DNA of 64,000 bases from Achatina immaculata (GCA_009760885.1 CM019713.1:24746427-24810426), one strand, 5' to 3'; numbered from the stretch's first letter, positions 12,913 to 24,767 are shown. Notes: generated by a model from the sequence alone, not told the origin. A program made the numbers and translations.

Positions 12913-13070
12913 ATCCCCCGTCCCCTTTTCATTCATTTCTCAGAATGCTCATAGCCACAGCTTATGATATGATTGTAATAGGATTATTGGGGTTGAAATG
13001 CTAACAATTATAACCACAATTACATAATAAAAATTTTCTGCTTGTTTTAAGATTATTTACCTTTTGTTAA

Positions 13071-13616
13071 ATCATCATCATCATCAGGTGCTGTGCCGAC
13101 TGGCGTTGGCTATTATGCTTCTCCAGAGTACATGATCCTTCGTGCAAGCCATCAGCTCAGTTGGTGATCTCCTCTCACACCATCCCATCAGACTGTCCAG
13201 TATCATTTCTCTTGGTCTTCCTCTTGATCTTCTTCCTTCTATTTTTCCTGTTGTTATAATATTTTCAATGCCCCCTCTTCTCATTGCATGTCCTATGAAA
13301 GTACATTGTCTCTCTCTTATCTTTTTGATAAGGTTTTTTTGTCCCTCCAGCTCTTCTCATACACTCTTCATTAGTTATTTTTGCTGTCCAGGGGATTCGC
13401 AACATTCTTCTAATAAACCACATTTCTGCTGCTTCCAATGATTTTTGTGCAGACTTGCCTATTGTCCATGATTCACTTCCATATAACAAGATAGGTTCAA
13501 TACAGCATTTTAGGACTCATTTTCTAACATTCATTGATAAGGATGTGTTGACTAATATGTTTCTCATTCTCTGAAATGCAGTCTTTGCTTGACCTATTCT
13601 GTTCCTAATTTTGTTA
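13071..13616 (-). mobile_element. LINE family A (RTE-like), 3' fragment
   Basis: Tail (ATC)n on the plus strand at 13071-13087. The minus strand encodes the RT C-terminal region (SEAAEMWFIRRMLRIPW-like, IEGRRSRGRPREMILDSL, DHVLWRSIIANASRH). Frame broken near 13340. Truncated near 13616. Confidence 0.9.
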
Positions 13617-13724
13617 AATACTGGTTCTTATAAATTACTCGAGAACTATGAGTAGGAAATTAATGATGTATGCAGCAGATACTCAACAGTTAATGAATAT
13701 ATCAACTCTAGAGTATCCAAGGAC

Positions 13725-13935
13725 ACCAAAATGGTGTAGCAGTCAGTGCACTCATCTCTCATGGCAAGGTTGTCAGTGACTTAAATTTAGGTGGAACATC
13801 CCAGTTGCCTCCAGCTGTAGAAATGTCTACAAGGTTCTTCTCGAGATGGGGACGGACAGGTGACCAACCATCACAACGTACAGACTAATCAATGAAAATA
13901 TGGTCATTGACATGTGATCCAACAAAACATAGATA
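13725..13935 (+). repeat. tRNA-derived SINE, decayed copy
   Basis: Matches the SINE at 58985: tgtagcagtcagtgcact, catctctcatggcaaggt, then cagctgtagaaatg. The B-box is eroded. Confidence 0.7.
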
Positions 13936-13939
13936 TACA

Positions 13940-15880
13940 AGAGATTAAAGATTACTCATTGCAGATTTGTAGCACAAGTTCAGTATTACCAGGTTCAAAT
14001 TAATGATAACAAATGGCTGCATTATACTTCTTGTTTGGCATGATGCCTTTATTCTAGATTCTTTATCAAAGCAACAGATATCACAAGACTGTAGGGTCAC
14101 CATGCAGTATCAGCTTCCTTTATATATGAAGCATATAACTTAACTGCATTGTTTTGGACTTGTAATGATGCAATTAATTTGACAAATGGACTCTAAAAGG
14201 TGCATCTTAATTCTTGGGCTAAAGATATATATATATGCAAGAAATGAACATTATATGTTGCATATATTAAGAAATATATGCCACTGAGCAGGAGTTGAAT
14301 TTTATGCTAAAATGTGTGATTGGGAAGTTGAAAAGTTTTCTTCTATACATGGTCTAGAAATAACAAGAAAGATAACTGCTACATGCTAGCAGGCAACCTT
14401 CCAGACACCGGAACATTGTATACATGCCACACACACACTAGCCAACATTTTCAGCATGTCAGATACTACATTAACTTGATTTTATTGTGCACCAACTTAT
14501 AATTTTAAATACTTGTATGTAAAATTCTTTTAATGGTTCAATTTTTAATACTCACATTTTGCCAATTTAATTAGACTAAATTAATATATACCATATGCCA
14601 GAAAGTTTATCCTTATGCAGGATGGTTTATAATTAATAATCACTCCACTAAACCATAGGCATAACAAAAGTAAGGTTGTGGGACAGTTGCAATATGTGCA
14701 AAATTTCATAGGGTACCATATTTATGGTTACAAGTAAGAAAAATCCACTTCTTCTCCTTGTAAAGTGAGCTTTACATGTTTAATGCAATGTCATTTTAAA
14801 AAATATATCCTTTGTACCATCGACCTACTTAACATCTCTATTAAGCTATCGTTTTTATTTACCTATTTTCACCATTTATTGTTTATTATTTTTCACATAG
14901 TTTTGTTTATCAAATATTTCATTTCAGTCCAAAAAAAAAGTATTCTTTATGTTAATTTCATGGAAAAATTATATCAATAACCATGACTTTCAGTGATGAA
15001 AAACAGCTTTTGTTTTCACAGCGCTGTCTAAGTGACTATTCACTGTGATTAAACATGATATTCACTGACATTATGGCATAGAAAACTGGCAGTTTCCAAG
15101 ACACTTATTACAGCACATGAAAAAACAGCAAACATAAGAAACAAAACAAATTCTGTGGCTCACATTTGCAGGCGTTTTTCTCTGATGCTTAAATCAAAAG
15201 TACAAAAGAAAATAAATAATTGAAAGTTGAAGTATTCGAAAATCAATTTGTGCTATAAAAATTTGGACCGATTTATGTTAGTGAGGGATATAAAAATATA
15301 CTGTACTATTAACAAATCTAGAACTTAAAATTTAAAAAAAAAGAAGAAATAAAATAGTTCAATTTCAAGTAATGATAAATTAAAGGGATTATAACATGTT
15401 TATTTGTGTAACTTCTGTAGATTATATAAGAAAAAATTCTTAACATCTTTCTATGTGCTATATAAGTAAAGAAGATATCTACATAATTACTATTTTCAAG
15501 CAAATGTGTGTTTTTGAAGAAGCACAGATCAACTAAATAGAAGTTTTAATATATGAAAACAAATCAACGAACAAAAAAAGAAAAAAAAATTATGAGAGAT
15601 TAACAAGGGGTAAAGTGTAACCAAGCCTATATTACAATGTGAGAATTAAAACACATTTGATCTATTTATGATGGAAGAACTACCTTCTTCTAGCTCGACT
15701 GATCCATTGCTTGAGTTTTATTTGGTGGTTGGCCAAGCGCGTGCTAGTGAGAGCAATAGTTAGTTAATTTATTGAACAGATGCAGTGCAAATTTAATCTA
15801 AAAATATTTTAGTCATGTAGCCACAGGAATTTGATGACCTTGAATCAAATTCTTTTCAACTGATTTTCTGAAAATTTTTC
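13940..15880. other. AT-rich intron sequence, nothing recognised
   Basis: No ORF with a domain, no tandem array and no match to the repeat families in this window. Confidence 0.5.
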
Positions 15881-15882
15881 CG

Positions 15883-16131
15883 GAGTTTTATATGAGAAAG
15901 AGATGAAGTAAGAATAAGAATTTTATATAAGAAAAGAGATGAAGTAAGTATATGAGTTTTATATGAGAAAGAGATGAAGTAAGTATATGAATTTTATATG
16001 AGAAAGAGATGAAGTAAGTATACGAGTTCTATATGAGAAAAAAAGATGAAGTAAATATACGAGTTTTAAATAAGAAAAGAGATGAAGTAGGTATATGAGT
16101 TTCATATGAGAAAGAGATGAAGTAAGTATAC
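15883..16131. repeat. Minisatellite, ~35-bp unit
   Basis: About seven imperfect copies of a unit reading gagttttatatgagaaagag then atgaagtaagtatat. Confidence 0.93.
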
Positions 16132-16710
16132 AAAAATATGTTTGCTTGTGTTTAACCTGTAAAATTTAAAACTATAAACATTTAAATTATGCCCCATTAC
16201 AAAGATTAAATGTTTTTAAAATAAATGTGATTATGTATAGTTTAGAAACAAATCTGGTTATATGGCTAAATGACTGATATAAATATATGTGTACATATAG
16301 TTTATAAGAGATGTACTGAATATTCAATCTTTAATTGGCATTCAGATGAGCAGATAAATTAAAATATCTGCAATCAAAAGATACTTGAAATAGTAAAAAT
16401 TTAGAAATGTAGTTTTTCTAGACTACCAAAAACTGACATCAAGCTAATAAAAATTTCAGTTGGATTAGATGGTATTTTATAATGAATATTTCCAAATTCT
16501 GCAGACTTATAAAACAGTATAAGACTATGAATAAAAAATAAAGTATAGTGGCAAGTTTCTAACAATTATAGCATCATAATTTGTATAGAACTTTTTTTTA
16601 ATGAGAAATCATATTCCAATGAATCCACTATTTGTATTTTACCACCAGGATAACTTGCTTATTTATTTATATTCAGCCACATATTTAACATTTATTTTTC
16701 AGAATATCTC

Positions 16711-16712
<2 letters not shown>

Positions 16713-16779
<67 letters not shown>
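16713..16779. repeat. (AT)n microsatellite
   Basis: About 33 AT dinucleotides, directly next to the MITE at 16783. Confidence 0.97.
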
Positions 16780-16781
<2 letters not shown>

Positions 16782-16782
16782 G

Positions 16783-17021
16783 TTAACTCTTTCATTCCTG
16801 AATTAATTTCCATGCTCTGCCAGAATATATTTTGATAAGAAATTTTGGTAGAAATAAACTAAAAAGAAGTTACTCTAGAATTTAAAAATATTGATTGGAT
16901 TAGAAATGTTCTACTTTTCATTTTATTTAGAGTTTATCTAAATGTTGCTCTGAGTATTGATTTGTGCAGGTGTGCAAGATCTACCAAAACTACCAGTGTT
17001 TTCTTGGAGTCAAAGAGTTAA
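16783..17021. mobile_element. MITE flanked by TTAA (copy 1)
   Basis: 239 bp. Begins TTAACTCTTTCATTCC and ends CAAAGAGTTAA, so the termini are inverted (TTAACTCTTT) and include TTAA on both sides. TTAA targets are typical of piggyBac-type elements (family knowledge). No coding capacity. Two more copies, at 42918 (inverted) and 48139 (split), match along their length. Confidence 0.8.
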
Positions 17022-17762
17022 CAGACTGCATGTAACCTTAACCTGAATATAAAATCGATTTATGGGAGTCTTTTTTGTTGGTATGACAAATCCTGCATAT
17101 GAGTTTTTCAGTGATATCATTTTCACTGTGTTATCAGTTTTATAGGAACCAAAGATATGCAGATAATCATTCTCAAATCACAAAAATTAAAAATTAACTT
17201 AACTCTCATAACATTGTAACCACAAGAGCATACAAAAGCCAGATTTAAAGTAGTGTTTTAATGCAACAGGAGAGTTACACTTTGGTTATGGCAAAAATTC
17301 GTATTAGTTAACCATGGCTTGAATGTGAGTAGGTGAATGCTTTACTCAAAGAAAGAAGCACCACATTTAGAGATATAAATACAACATATTTATAAGTTGG
17401 ACACATAAACTGTATAGTGCTTTTTAAAATGCATAAATTGTTTTTTTTTCCTCCTAGTTTACTATTTAACCAGAGAGTAAGAAATTATACATGAGAATGT
17501 TTTTTTTTTAACAAAGATAAAAGGGTTGGACATGCATAATAAGATAACCAAAGCATGAAATGACAGTCGCAGTCAGGGCATGAAAAATTTTTATTGAAAC
17601 CTAAATTATTTCTTAAAATATGCATAATATTTAACAACTGTTTAATTTTTTAAATTATATAATAATAATGGTACCTAAAAGATTTTAAATAAAATGAGCT
17701 ATATACATCATGTTTATTTTACAGTATTTTTTTCATTTTAAACTGAAAATTTAAATATTTAC
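17022..17762. other. AT-rich intron sequence, nothing recognised
   Basis: No supportable gene or repeat between the MITE and the donor of the acidic-tail exon. Confidence 0.5.
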
Positions 17763-18034
17763 CTGATAGCACTTCCTATATGTCCATTTGGCACTCTGTC
17801 ACGACCTCCTGGCCAGCTACTACTATTCACATTTCCAGACTCATGACCTAATTGCGTCAGCAATGGAGAAAGTGATGTATTTCCTTTACACTCACTTGAC
17901 TCTTCCTCAGTATCCTCTCGTTGTAGTCTTTCCTTTGATATCACTTCAGCATCATTATTGTTATCTTCATTCTCTTCTTCATCCTCTGATATTGATGGTA
18001 AAGTGATAACAGGATTTGCAACTGAGGACTCATC
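17763..18034 (-). CDS. Elk channel exon: acidic C-terminal tail
   Basis: Acceptor tttcctccag ends at 18035; donor GTAAAT starts at 17762. Residues 554-643: PVITLPSISEDEEENEDNNN parallels the LPSIVEDEEEE tract of KCNH8, followed by SLSPLL as in that protein. Cytoplasmic, probably disordered. It starts in phase 0, so direct joining to the exon at 22977 is in frame. It leaves two bases. A 40-bp minisatellite starts about 25 bp upstream of the acceptor. Confidence 0.88.
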
Positions 18035-18059
18035 CTGGAGGAAATGAGGAGAAAAAAGG

Positions 18060-18757
18060 GTAAAAGTTTTCAGCAACAAGAATACTTGTTCAGGAGATGA
18101 TTTTAAAAGTTTTCAACAACAAGACTTGTTCAGGATATGATTTTAAAAGTTTTCAACAACAAGACTTGTTCAGGAGGTGGTTTTAAAAGTTTTCAGCAAC
18201 AAGACTTATTCAGGAGGTGGTTTTAAAAGTTTTCAGCAACAAGATTTGTTCAGGAGGTGGTTTTAAAAGTTTTCAACAACAAGACTTGTTCAGGAGGTGG
18301 TTTTAAAAGTTTTCAACAACAAGACTTGTTCAGGAGGTGGTTTTAAGTTTTCAACAACAAGACTTGTTCAGGAGATGGTTTTAAATGTTTTCAGCAACAA
18401 TGTTTGTTCAGGAGATGGTTTTAAAAGTTTTCAGCAACAAGACTTGTTCAGGAGATGGCTTTAAAAGTTTTCAGCAACAAGACTTGTTCAGGAGATGGCT
18501 TTAAAAGTTTTCAGCAACAAGGCTTGTTCAGGAGATGCCTTTAACAGTTTTCAGCAACAAGACTTGTTCAGGAGATGGCTTTAAAAGTTTTCAGCAACAA
18601 GACTTGTTCAGGAGATGGCTTTAAAAGTTTTCAGCAACAAGACTTGTTCAGGAGATGGCTTTAAAAGTTTTCAGCAACAAGACTTGTTCAGGAGATGGCT
18701 TTAAAAGTTTTCAGCAACAAGACTTGTTCAGGAGATGCCTTTAACAGTTTTCACTGG
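18060..18757. repeat. Minisatellite, 40-bp unit, next to splice acceptor
   Basis: About 17 copies; the unit reads ttttcagcaacaagacttgt then tcaggagatggctttaaaag. Each contains the near-palindrome aacaagacttgtt. It starts about 25 bp from the acceptor of the exon at 17763-18034. Copies nearest the exon are more diverged (ggtggtttt type); those further away are nearly identical (gatggcttt type). Confidence 0.96.
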
Positions 18758-19530
18758 TGACTACTTTTCTTTTTCAGTATATTCTAGAATTCAGTATTTT
18801 TCTTTCTTGCTTTGTACATCTGATAATATGAAAGATAAACTGGTCAAGGGAGAGAGAAATTTGTCAGAAACATCAGAACAAACTAAATAGTTTAAGGACT
18901 ATTAACATTGTCTAAATATTTGAAAATGAAGCAGAAAAGCATTTTCTGTTAACACTTGACTATCCTAACTCAAAGATTTCTTAGACAGACCAATTTTGGT
19001 TATACAAGTATGCTCCTGCATGAAAGCTTTTTTTTATGAAGGAGCTTATTTATAAATACAAATTGATACTAATTTTATATCAGAAAAAAGTGTTGATGGT
19101 TGGTATCAGTTCATTTATTTATTAAGTTTTATAAATATCACCTTGCAATCATAATAAATGGAAAGTTCAAACATAACATTTATATGAAATAAAATTTTTA
19201 AAATGAATATCTAAAGAAGCTAGAGCCTATAGCAGGTTTCCTTCTTTTTTTTTTTTTAAGATACAGAAGGGTTAATCTTTTTGTACTGAAGAAATAACTT
19301 GAAATGCAGCATATTTTTTCACATTAACAAAATGCATTGTCCATTACACATAGCAAAGAAGTGTGACTTAAACTGTATTCATTTTCAAAAGTTAAAAGTT
19401 ATAGAAAGCATACTGTTTGAAAAATTCAGTTAATGAAAAAAAAACCTATTAGGCAGGAAAAATCTTGGAATATTGTGGAACTGACTCAGTTAATTTTTAT
19501 TTTCGTAAAAGGTAGAAAAACACTGTATTG
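18758..19530. other. Intron sequence, nothing recognised
   Basis: AT-rich. I looked here on the minus strand for the missing post-nucleotide-binding-domain exon (LYPEY, DLTYNL) and did not find it. Confidence 0.5.
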
Positions 19531-19534
19531 AAGA

Positions 19535-20215
19535 AAACTACCCCAGTAAGCTATCTAAAAGCAGTGAAAAACATAAACCTACTCCAGTGAGCTACCTAAA
19601 AGCAGTGGAGAACATTATAAAGCTATCACACCCAGCTACAGTGGAGGACAATTAATCCCACCAAGCTATCTAAAAACAGTGGAGGACAATTATGAAGCTA
19701 TCTCACCTAGCTATCTAAAAACAGTGGAGGACAGTTATGAAGCTATCCCACCAAGCTATCTAAAAACAGTGGAGGACAGTTATGAAGCTATCCCACCAAG
19801 CTATCTAAAAACAGTGGAGGACAATTATGAAGCTATCTCACCTAGCTATCTAAAAACAGTGGAGGACAGTTATGAAGCTATCCCACCAAGCTATCTAAAA
19901 ACAGTGGAGGACAGTTATGAAGCTATCCCACCAAGCTATCTAAAAACAGTGGAGGACAATTATGAAGCTATCCCACCAAGCTATCTAAAAACAGTGGAGG
20001 ACAATTATGAAGCTACCTTACCAAGCTATCTAAAAACAGTGGAGGACAATTATGAAGCTATCTCACCATGCTATCTAAAAACAGTGGAGGACAATTATGA
20101 AGCTATCCCAGCCAGCTACCTAAAAACAGTGGAGGACAATTATGAAGCTATCTCACCATGCTATCTAAAAAACAGTGGAGGACAATTATGAAGCTATCCC
20201 ACCCAGCTATCTAAG
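19535..20215 (+). repeat. 45-bp in-frame tandem repeat with coding-like pattern
   Basis: About 13 units of 45 bp. From 19679 to 20191 the plus strand is open and reads a 15-residue repeat VEDNYEAIPPSYLKT with variants VEDSYEAI, AISPSYLKT and AISPCYLKT. The 5' units (19535-19678) are degenerate and the last unit has one extra A at about 20171, shifting frame. The frame then continues for about 50 residues (YVQEPQTSSSQTFHIMDCSK) to a stop near 20372. It lies antisense in a channel intron. No splice signals or known domain were identified. It may be a decayed protein-coding repeat or a plain minisatellite whose period happens to be divisible by three. Confidence 0.9.
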
Positions 20216-20439
20216 TGAAAAACATTATGTGCAAGAACCACAGACTAGTAGTTCACAAACTTTTCACATCATGGATTGTTCAAAAACCAGTGACAATTTG
20301 TCTCGTCCCATTTACTCTCTCATGGTAAAGGTCATGGATGAACACCATCTGGAGGAGTACCCATCAATTTAGTTTTATAAATGGGTGCCTGGAGCTAAGG
20401 GTTAAAAGGGTGGCCAGTTGTGACAGCATCTCAATACTT

Positions 20440-20569
20440 TTACCTCATGAGTGGTTTAGAAACAAAATTATTACAGCTTTCCCAAGATCTTTTAACCTGT
20501 GAATGGTTTAGAAACAAAATTATTACAGCACTCATGAGAATTTTAATTTGTGAATGGTTTAGAAACATA
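20440..20569. repeat. Short tandem repeat, ~52-bp unit
   Basis: Two and a half copies starting tggtttagaaacaaaattat then tacagc. Confidence 0.85.
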
Positions 20570-20960
20570 TAACAAGATAGGTTCAATATAGCATTTTAGG
20601 ACTCATTTTCTAACATTCATTGATAAGGATGTGTTGGCTAATATGTTTCTCATTCTCTGAAATGCAGTCTTTGCTTGGCCTATTCTGTTCCTAATTTCTG
20701 TTCTGCATTTCCCATCTGAAGTTATTACTGCTCCAAGGTATTTGAATTTCTGCACCTGCTTTAGAATAGTTCTGTTTAATTTTATACTGCATGTTGGTGG
20801 ATTCTGTTTCTTAGATATAAACATAATCTCTGTCTTTTTGATGTTCAAAGTAAGGCCTTTTTGTTCACTTTCTTTGGCGACTTTATCCAAGAGATCTTGC
20901 AGGTATTGCTGGTTCTCAGCTATCAGTGCTGTGTCGTCAGCATACCAAAGGTTGTTAATA
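20570..20960 (-). mobile_element. LINE family A internal RT fragment
   Basis: Minus strand reads NNLWYADDTALIAENQQYLQ, then LTLNIKKTEIMFISKKQN and FKYLGAVITSDGKCRTEI. The catalytic YADD box is present but the flanks are missing. It directly abuts another family A copy at 20961. Confidence 0.9.
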
Positions 20961-22142
20961 TTGTCATCATCATCATCAGGTGCCATGCCAACTGACGTTG
21001 GCTATTATGCTTCTCCAGAGTACCCGATCCTTCATGCAGGCCATCAGTTCAGTTGGTGATCTCCTCTCACACCATCCTGTCAGACTGTCCAGTATCATTT
21101 CTCTTGGTCTTCCTCTTGATCTTCTTCCTTCTATTTTTCCTGTTGTTATAATATTTTCAATGCTCCCTCTTCTCATTGCATGTCCTATGAAAGTACATTG
21201 TCTCTCTCTTATCTTTTGATACTAAAATCTTTTGGCATTAAAATCTCCCATGACTATAGTAACTTCATGTAACTTTATGTGTTTTAGGGCTGTCTCTATG
21301 TCATTATAAAATAGCTGTACATCTTCTTCAGAACTTTCAGATGTTGGAGTATGCACTTGTATAATATTTATGTTTATTGGTCATCCTTTCAGTTGGGCTA
21401 GCAGGACTCGGTCTGAGATGATCAAATATCCTACTGTTGTCCTTGCTGTTTGTTTGTCAAATATTATTTCTACTCCTCATTCATGTTTCTCACTTCCTGA
21501 ATATATTATTGCATATGTATCAGAGTGTATCTTCCCTGCACCTGTCCATCTAACTTCACTCATTCCTAATATGTTGATCTTCATCCTTTCTATTTCCCTC
21601 TTTACATTTTCTAATTTTCCAGCCTGGAATAAGTTCTAACATTCCATGTTGCTATTTTGAACTTGTTAGTTTTGACACCAGTAGTTTGATGATGATCTGG
21701 CCTCACCTGTGGCTTGTGAGCTGCCCTACCAGACGAGGCTGTTCCAGAGGAACATCCATTAACGTCGTTCATGACAAATCTATTACTCTGAATAAGCATA
21801 ATTGTTCTTGGGAGCTACAACAGTGGTTTCCCGTTGCCTTCTGTCGGTTTGTGTATGGATTCTCTGTTAGCCTTTGGACTCCCTGTGCTACCCGCAAGGA
21901 AGCGAGAGTGAGAGGTTTTAAGGCGCCTCTTAGCCGCCTGGTATTCCCCTCACTGATCATCTGAGGCACTTTATAGTAGTAGTAGAGCCACCTGCTACCC
22001 CACTTCGCTCTCTGAGTCTACCGCCAATTGGTCCATACCTGCTTATTTGGGTAAATCCTTATTCACAGGGATCCTCCATATCTGGAGGACTTTCACCATC
22101 TGTCACCTGTGACGTGCTGGGTGGGGGATGGTCACCCCAGCT
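20961..22142 (-). mobile_element. LINE family A, internally deleted copy with both ends
   Basis: On the minus strand the 5' part at 22142-21219 has an untranslated region and the endonuclease start (KIATWNVRTYSRLEN at about 21640). The 3' part at 21218-20961 has RGRPREMILDSLTGWCERR and the (ATC)n tail. The entire reverse transcriptase is missing at a single junction near 21219. This copy shows the family's 5' end, which the longer copy at 49266 lacks. Confidence 0.85.
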
Positions 22143-22298
22143 TTACCCAGATTACTTAATATGACAGAATAAAATCAACAAAAATTTTCATACCACAGTT
22201 TTTAAAAAATGTTGCAATATGATGTTTTTTAAACAAGAGAAAAACACAACAGAGAAGATGACAGTTACAAGTAACATAAAGTGTTTATGTGCGTGTCA

Positions 22299-22299
<1 letters not shown>

Positions 22300-22329
<30 letters not shown>

Positions 22330-22440
22330 TGAGAAAAAGATAGATGAAGAGAGAGATAGAGACAGAGACAGATAGAGGGAAAAGAAGAAGAAGAAGAAGC
22401 AGCAGGGGTGAATGAGAAGTGGAGGAAGAGAGAGTAGACA
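22300..22440. repeat. GA-rich microsatellite
   Basis: (GA)n and (GACAGA)n on the plus strand with a short (GAA)n. Opposite-strand Ser/Leu-rich ORFs here are artefacts. Confidence 0.92.
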
Positions 22441-22976
22441 GGAAAACCTTTCTGTTACAAAGAGCAGAACAACCACACAACATCCTACGCCATCAGAAAT
22501 AAATCCTCCTCAGAAAAATGTATTGGCTCTTCACATAATTTAGGGTGAACATAGAAGGCTAAAAAATATTTAAACATTAGGAAAGTGTTTGGGGACAATG
22601 CACAGCTTAATTTAATGATGATAAAGAAAAAGCAACTAAATTTCATCTACATACTAAGTCTTATTAAAACTTTTTATGCTTCCTTTTTTTAAATATTTGT
22701 TATACCATATGTGTTAAAGGGGAAACTTTTTTGTTTTTTCTGAAATACTGCATATTTTGTTTTGTTACCAAGTAAAATCTGATTATACTTTTTATCACAT
22801 TTAAATAAATATCAAATGTGAAACAATATGCTCTAAGATAAATATTAACTAACATATGGTCAGTGAAAGTGTGTTTAAGTCTGGTATGATTAATATGGCA
22901 TTATATCATTACACTTCAGCAGTATGTGATGACAGAATTTTTTTATGGAGTAAAATTCTTCGGAATGACTATTTAC

Positions 22977-23080
22977 CTGAATACAGAGCATCTCACAGTA
23001 TGCAAGTGACCTGACATCACATCCACTGACACTAACTGGGTCATCATAATCCAGATCAGTGCCAAATATATCACCTTTGC
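22977..23080 (-). CDS. Elk channel exon: nucleotide-binding homology domain, end
   Basis: Acceptor attctcaag ends at 23081; donor GTAAAT starts at 22976. Residues 519-553: GKGDIFGTDLDYDDPV, then VRSLAYCEMLCIQ, matching the ADVKALTYCDL block of Elk channels. It ends in phase 0. The family next has the helix and LYPEY...DLTYNL segment, which I cannot find between here and the next recognised exon at 18034. Confidence 0.93.
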
Positions 23081-24289
23081 CTTGAGAATGATTCAGAATA
23101 TCAGCATATAAATATTTAATTTTAAAATTATTTTCCAAAATATGAAAAGAGAATATTCATGCATTTTTGCTTTATGTAATATATTTGTATTATTAGCATA
23201 AATAACCCATATATCTAAGTTTTTTTTCTCTAAAATTTCAATGCATTGCTTTAAAACAGAGATTTTGTAATGAAACAAATCTTTAATTAAAGCTGTATCT
23301 CTCTGTGTGTGCTGACATCACTGACATTAACTGTGCTCCTGAAGATGTACAGGATTGCAGACATAAAACCAGCCCCAACCCACAAAATACAGTTTTCACA
23401 TTGTTTTTTGTACTCTTAAGTTAGACGCAACTCAATGCTGTTGTGCTTGTGGCCTGGGATGGGTTTATGCATGCCACCCTATATTTGCAAGTCCAGACTG
23501 GAAAGATTTAATCTCCTCCACATTATTTCCCCTTCCCATACATCAAAGGCCAATGATGTTAGTGCACCAATTTTCAGTAACCTTGAAGATTTCTGCAGGA
23601 AAACATATTGAATATACCCTGTTCTTGAAATATATCAAATGTGTTTCATTCTCTCCATGTTTCTAAGCTTCATTTTATTGTGCTCAAATTTCCTATTTCT
23701 TGTGGACTTTAGAATGTGGAACCAACCGAATTCACACTTTCGCAAGAGCTGGACCCTGACTGTTCATTATATTCTTATAATTCAAGCCTGCACAAATCCT
23801 TGAACTACCTATCCTGAGACATATGTTCTAACATCAGTTTTACAAGAACAGATAGAAAGAGTCAGGAAAGTTGCCAGTAAAGAGTGGCAGACATATGTGG
23901 TCTTTGACAAAGACATTGGCTAAAAACTGGATTGTTGTATGTTCTTAATTTATATGTGCTCACTTCACTTTCTGCCAGCTTTCCTCACACTTCTGTAAAA
24001 CTGAAACATACACCTCTGTTTACCTATATTACTAATACCAATTTTACAGTAGTCATCATTTCTCTTATTTTTCATTATTCTAACATCACATCTTTTGCAA
24101 GTCTTTACTAAGAAATATCTGCAATTTCTAAAACTGGCCCACTTCACTATTTTTTTCGACTTCAGACCACCCTTATAGTCTTGTTAAAACACAGCACGAC
24201 TTTCACTTTGATATAGTTTTTTTTTTCTGAAGAAAAACTTTAAAACCCCCAAAGCCAAAGAGCTTATGGTAGTTTTCTGGACTACATAC
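23081..24289. other. Intron, nothing recognised
   Basis: AT-rich intron between two nucleotide-binding homology domain exons. No repeat family or ORF of interest. Confidence 0.55.
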
Positions 24290-24371
24290 CTAATATAGCA
24301 ACAACCTGATCATCCTTCAATACCTCTAAGCTCCCACTGCAGACATAGTAGAGGTAATTGACAGTATCTCC
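24290..24371 (-). CDS. Elk channel exon: nucleotide-binding homology domain, middle
   Basis: Acceptor tatttttcag ends at 24372; donor GTATGT starts at 24289. A short 82-bp exon, residues 492-518 (GDTVNYLYYVCSGSLEVLKD and VVAIL). It matches the beta-roll core of KCNH channels and leaves one base, completing Gly with the next exon. Too short to show as a long ORF. Confidence 0.94.
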
Positions 24372-24599
24372 CTGAAAAATAACAATTTCACTGTCTTTAA
24401 CAAGATCATAACATTAGCTATCACAGCATATAAGATATTTCACAAGCATTTACTATTTCTATCTACTCCTATCATCTGCTTTCAGCTTTTTTTCCTAGAA
24501 TGCTATATATTCTGTTCATCAGTACACTTACACTACAGCTTTTTTTTTCTAATCTTAACCATTACTTTAATCCATATTTTTACAGAACTTCTGTTTTAC

Positions 24600-24767
24600 C
24601 TTTCTCATAATAAACTCGCCTGGTCCGCACACAAAGCGCTCTGTTTGCAAGGACACAGATTTGAGGCATCCAGGAGGTGCCTGCTGGAAGATTGACAAAG
24701 ACAGAATCTCTCGGTGCAGATGGAGGCCTATTTCACCTCTCATGTCCTCAGGGAAATCTTTCAGAAT
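24600..24767 (-). CDS. Elk channel exon: C-linker to nucleotide-binding homology domain
   Basis: Acceptor gttttttccag ends at 24768; donor GTAAAA starts at 24599. Residues 436-491: ILKDFPEDMRGEIGLHLHRE, then the start of the cyclic-nucleotide-binding homology domain (SVSLQTERFVCGPGEFIMRK). 56 whole codons, phase 0 at both ends. Confidence 0.95.

Larger units (their letters stand above)
9280..13070. other. Intron, AT-rich, no genes seen
   Basis: First part of an 8.5-kb intron. Short ORFs lack domains. It includes a strongly purine-rich plus strand at about 12000-12480 and a C homopolymer at 12893-12912. I found no recognisable repeat family between 9340 and 12000. Confidence 0.6.
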
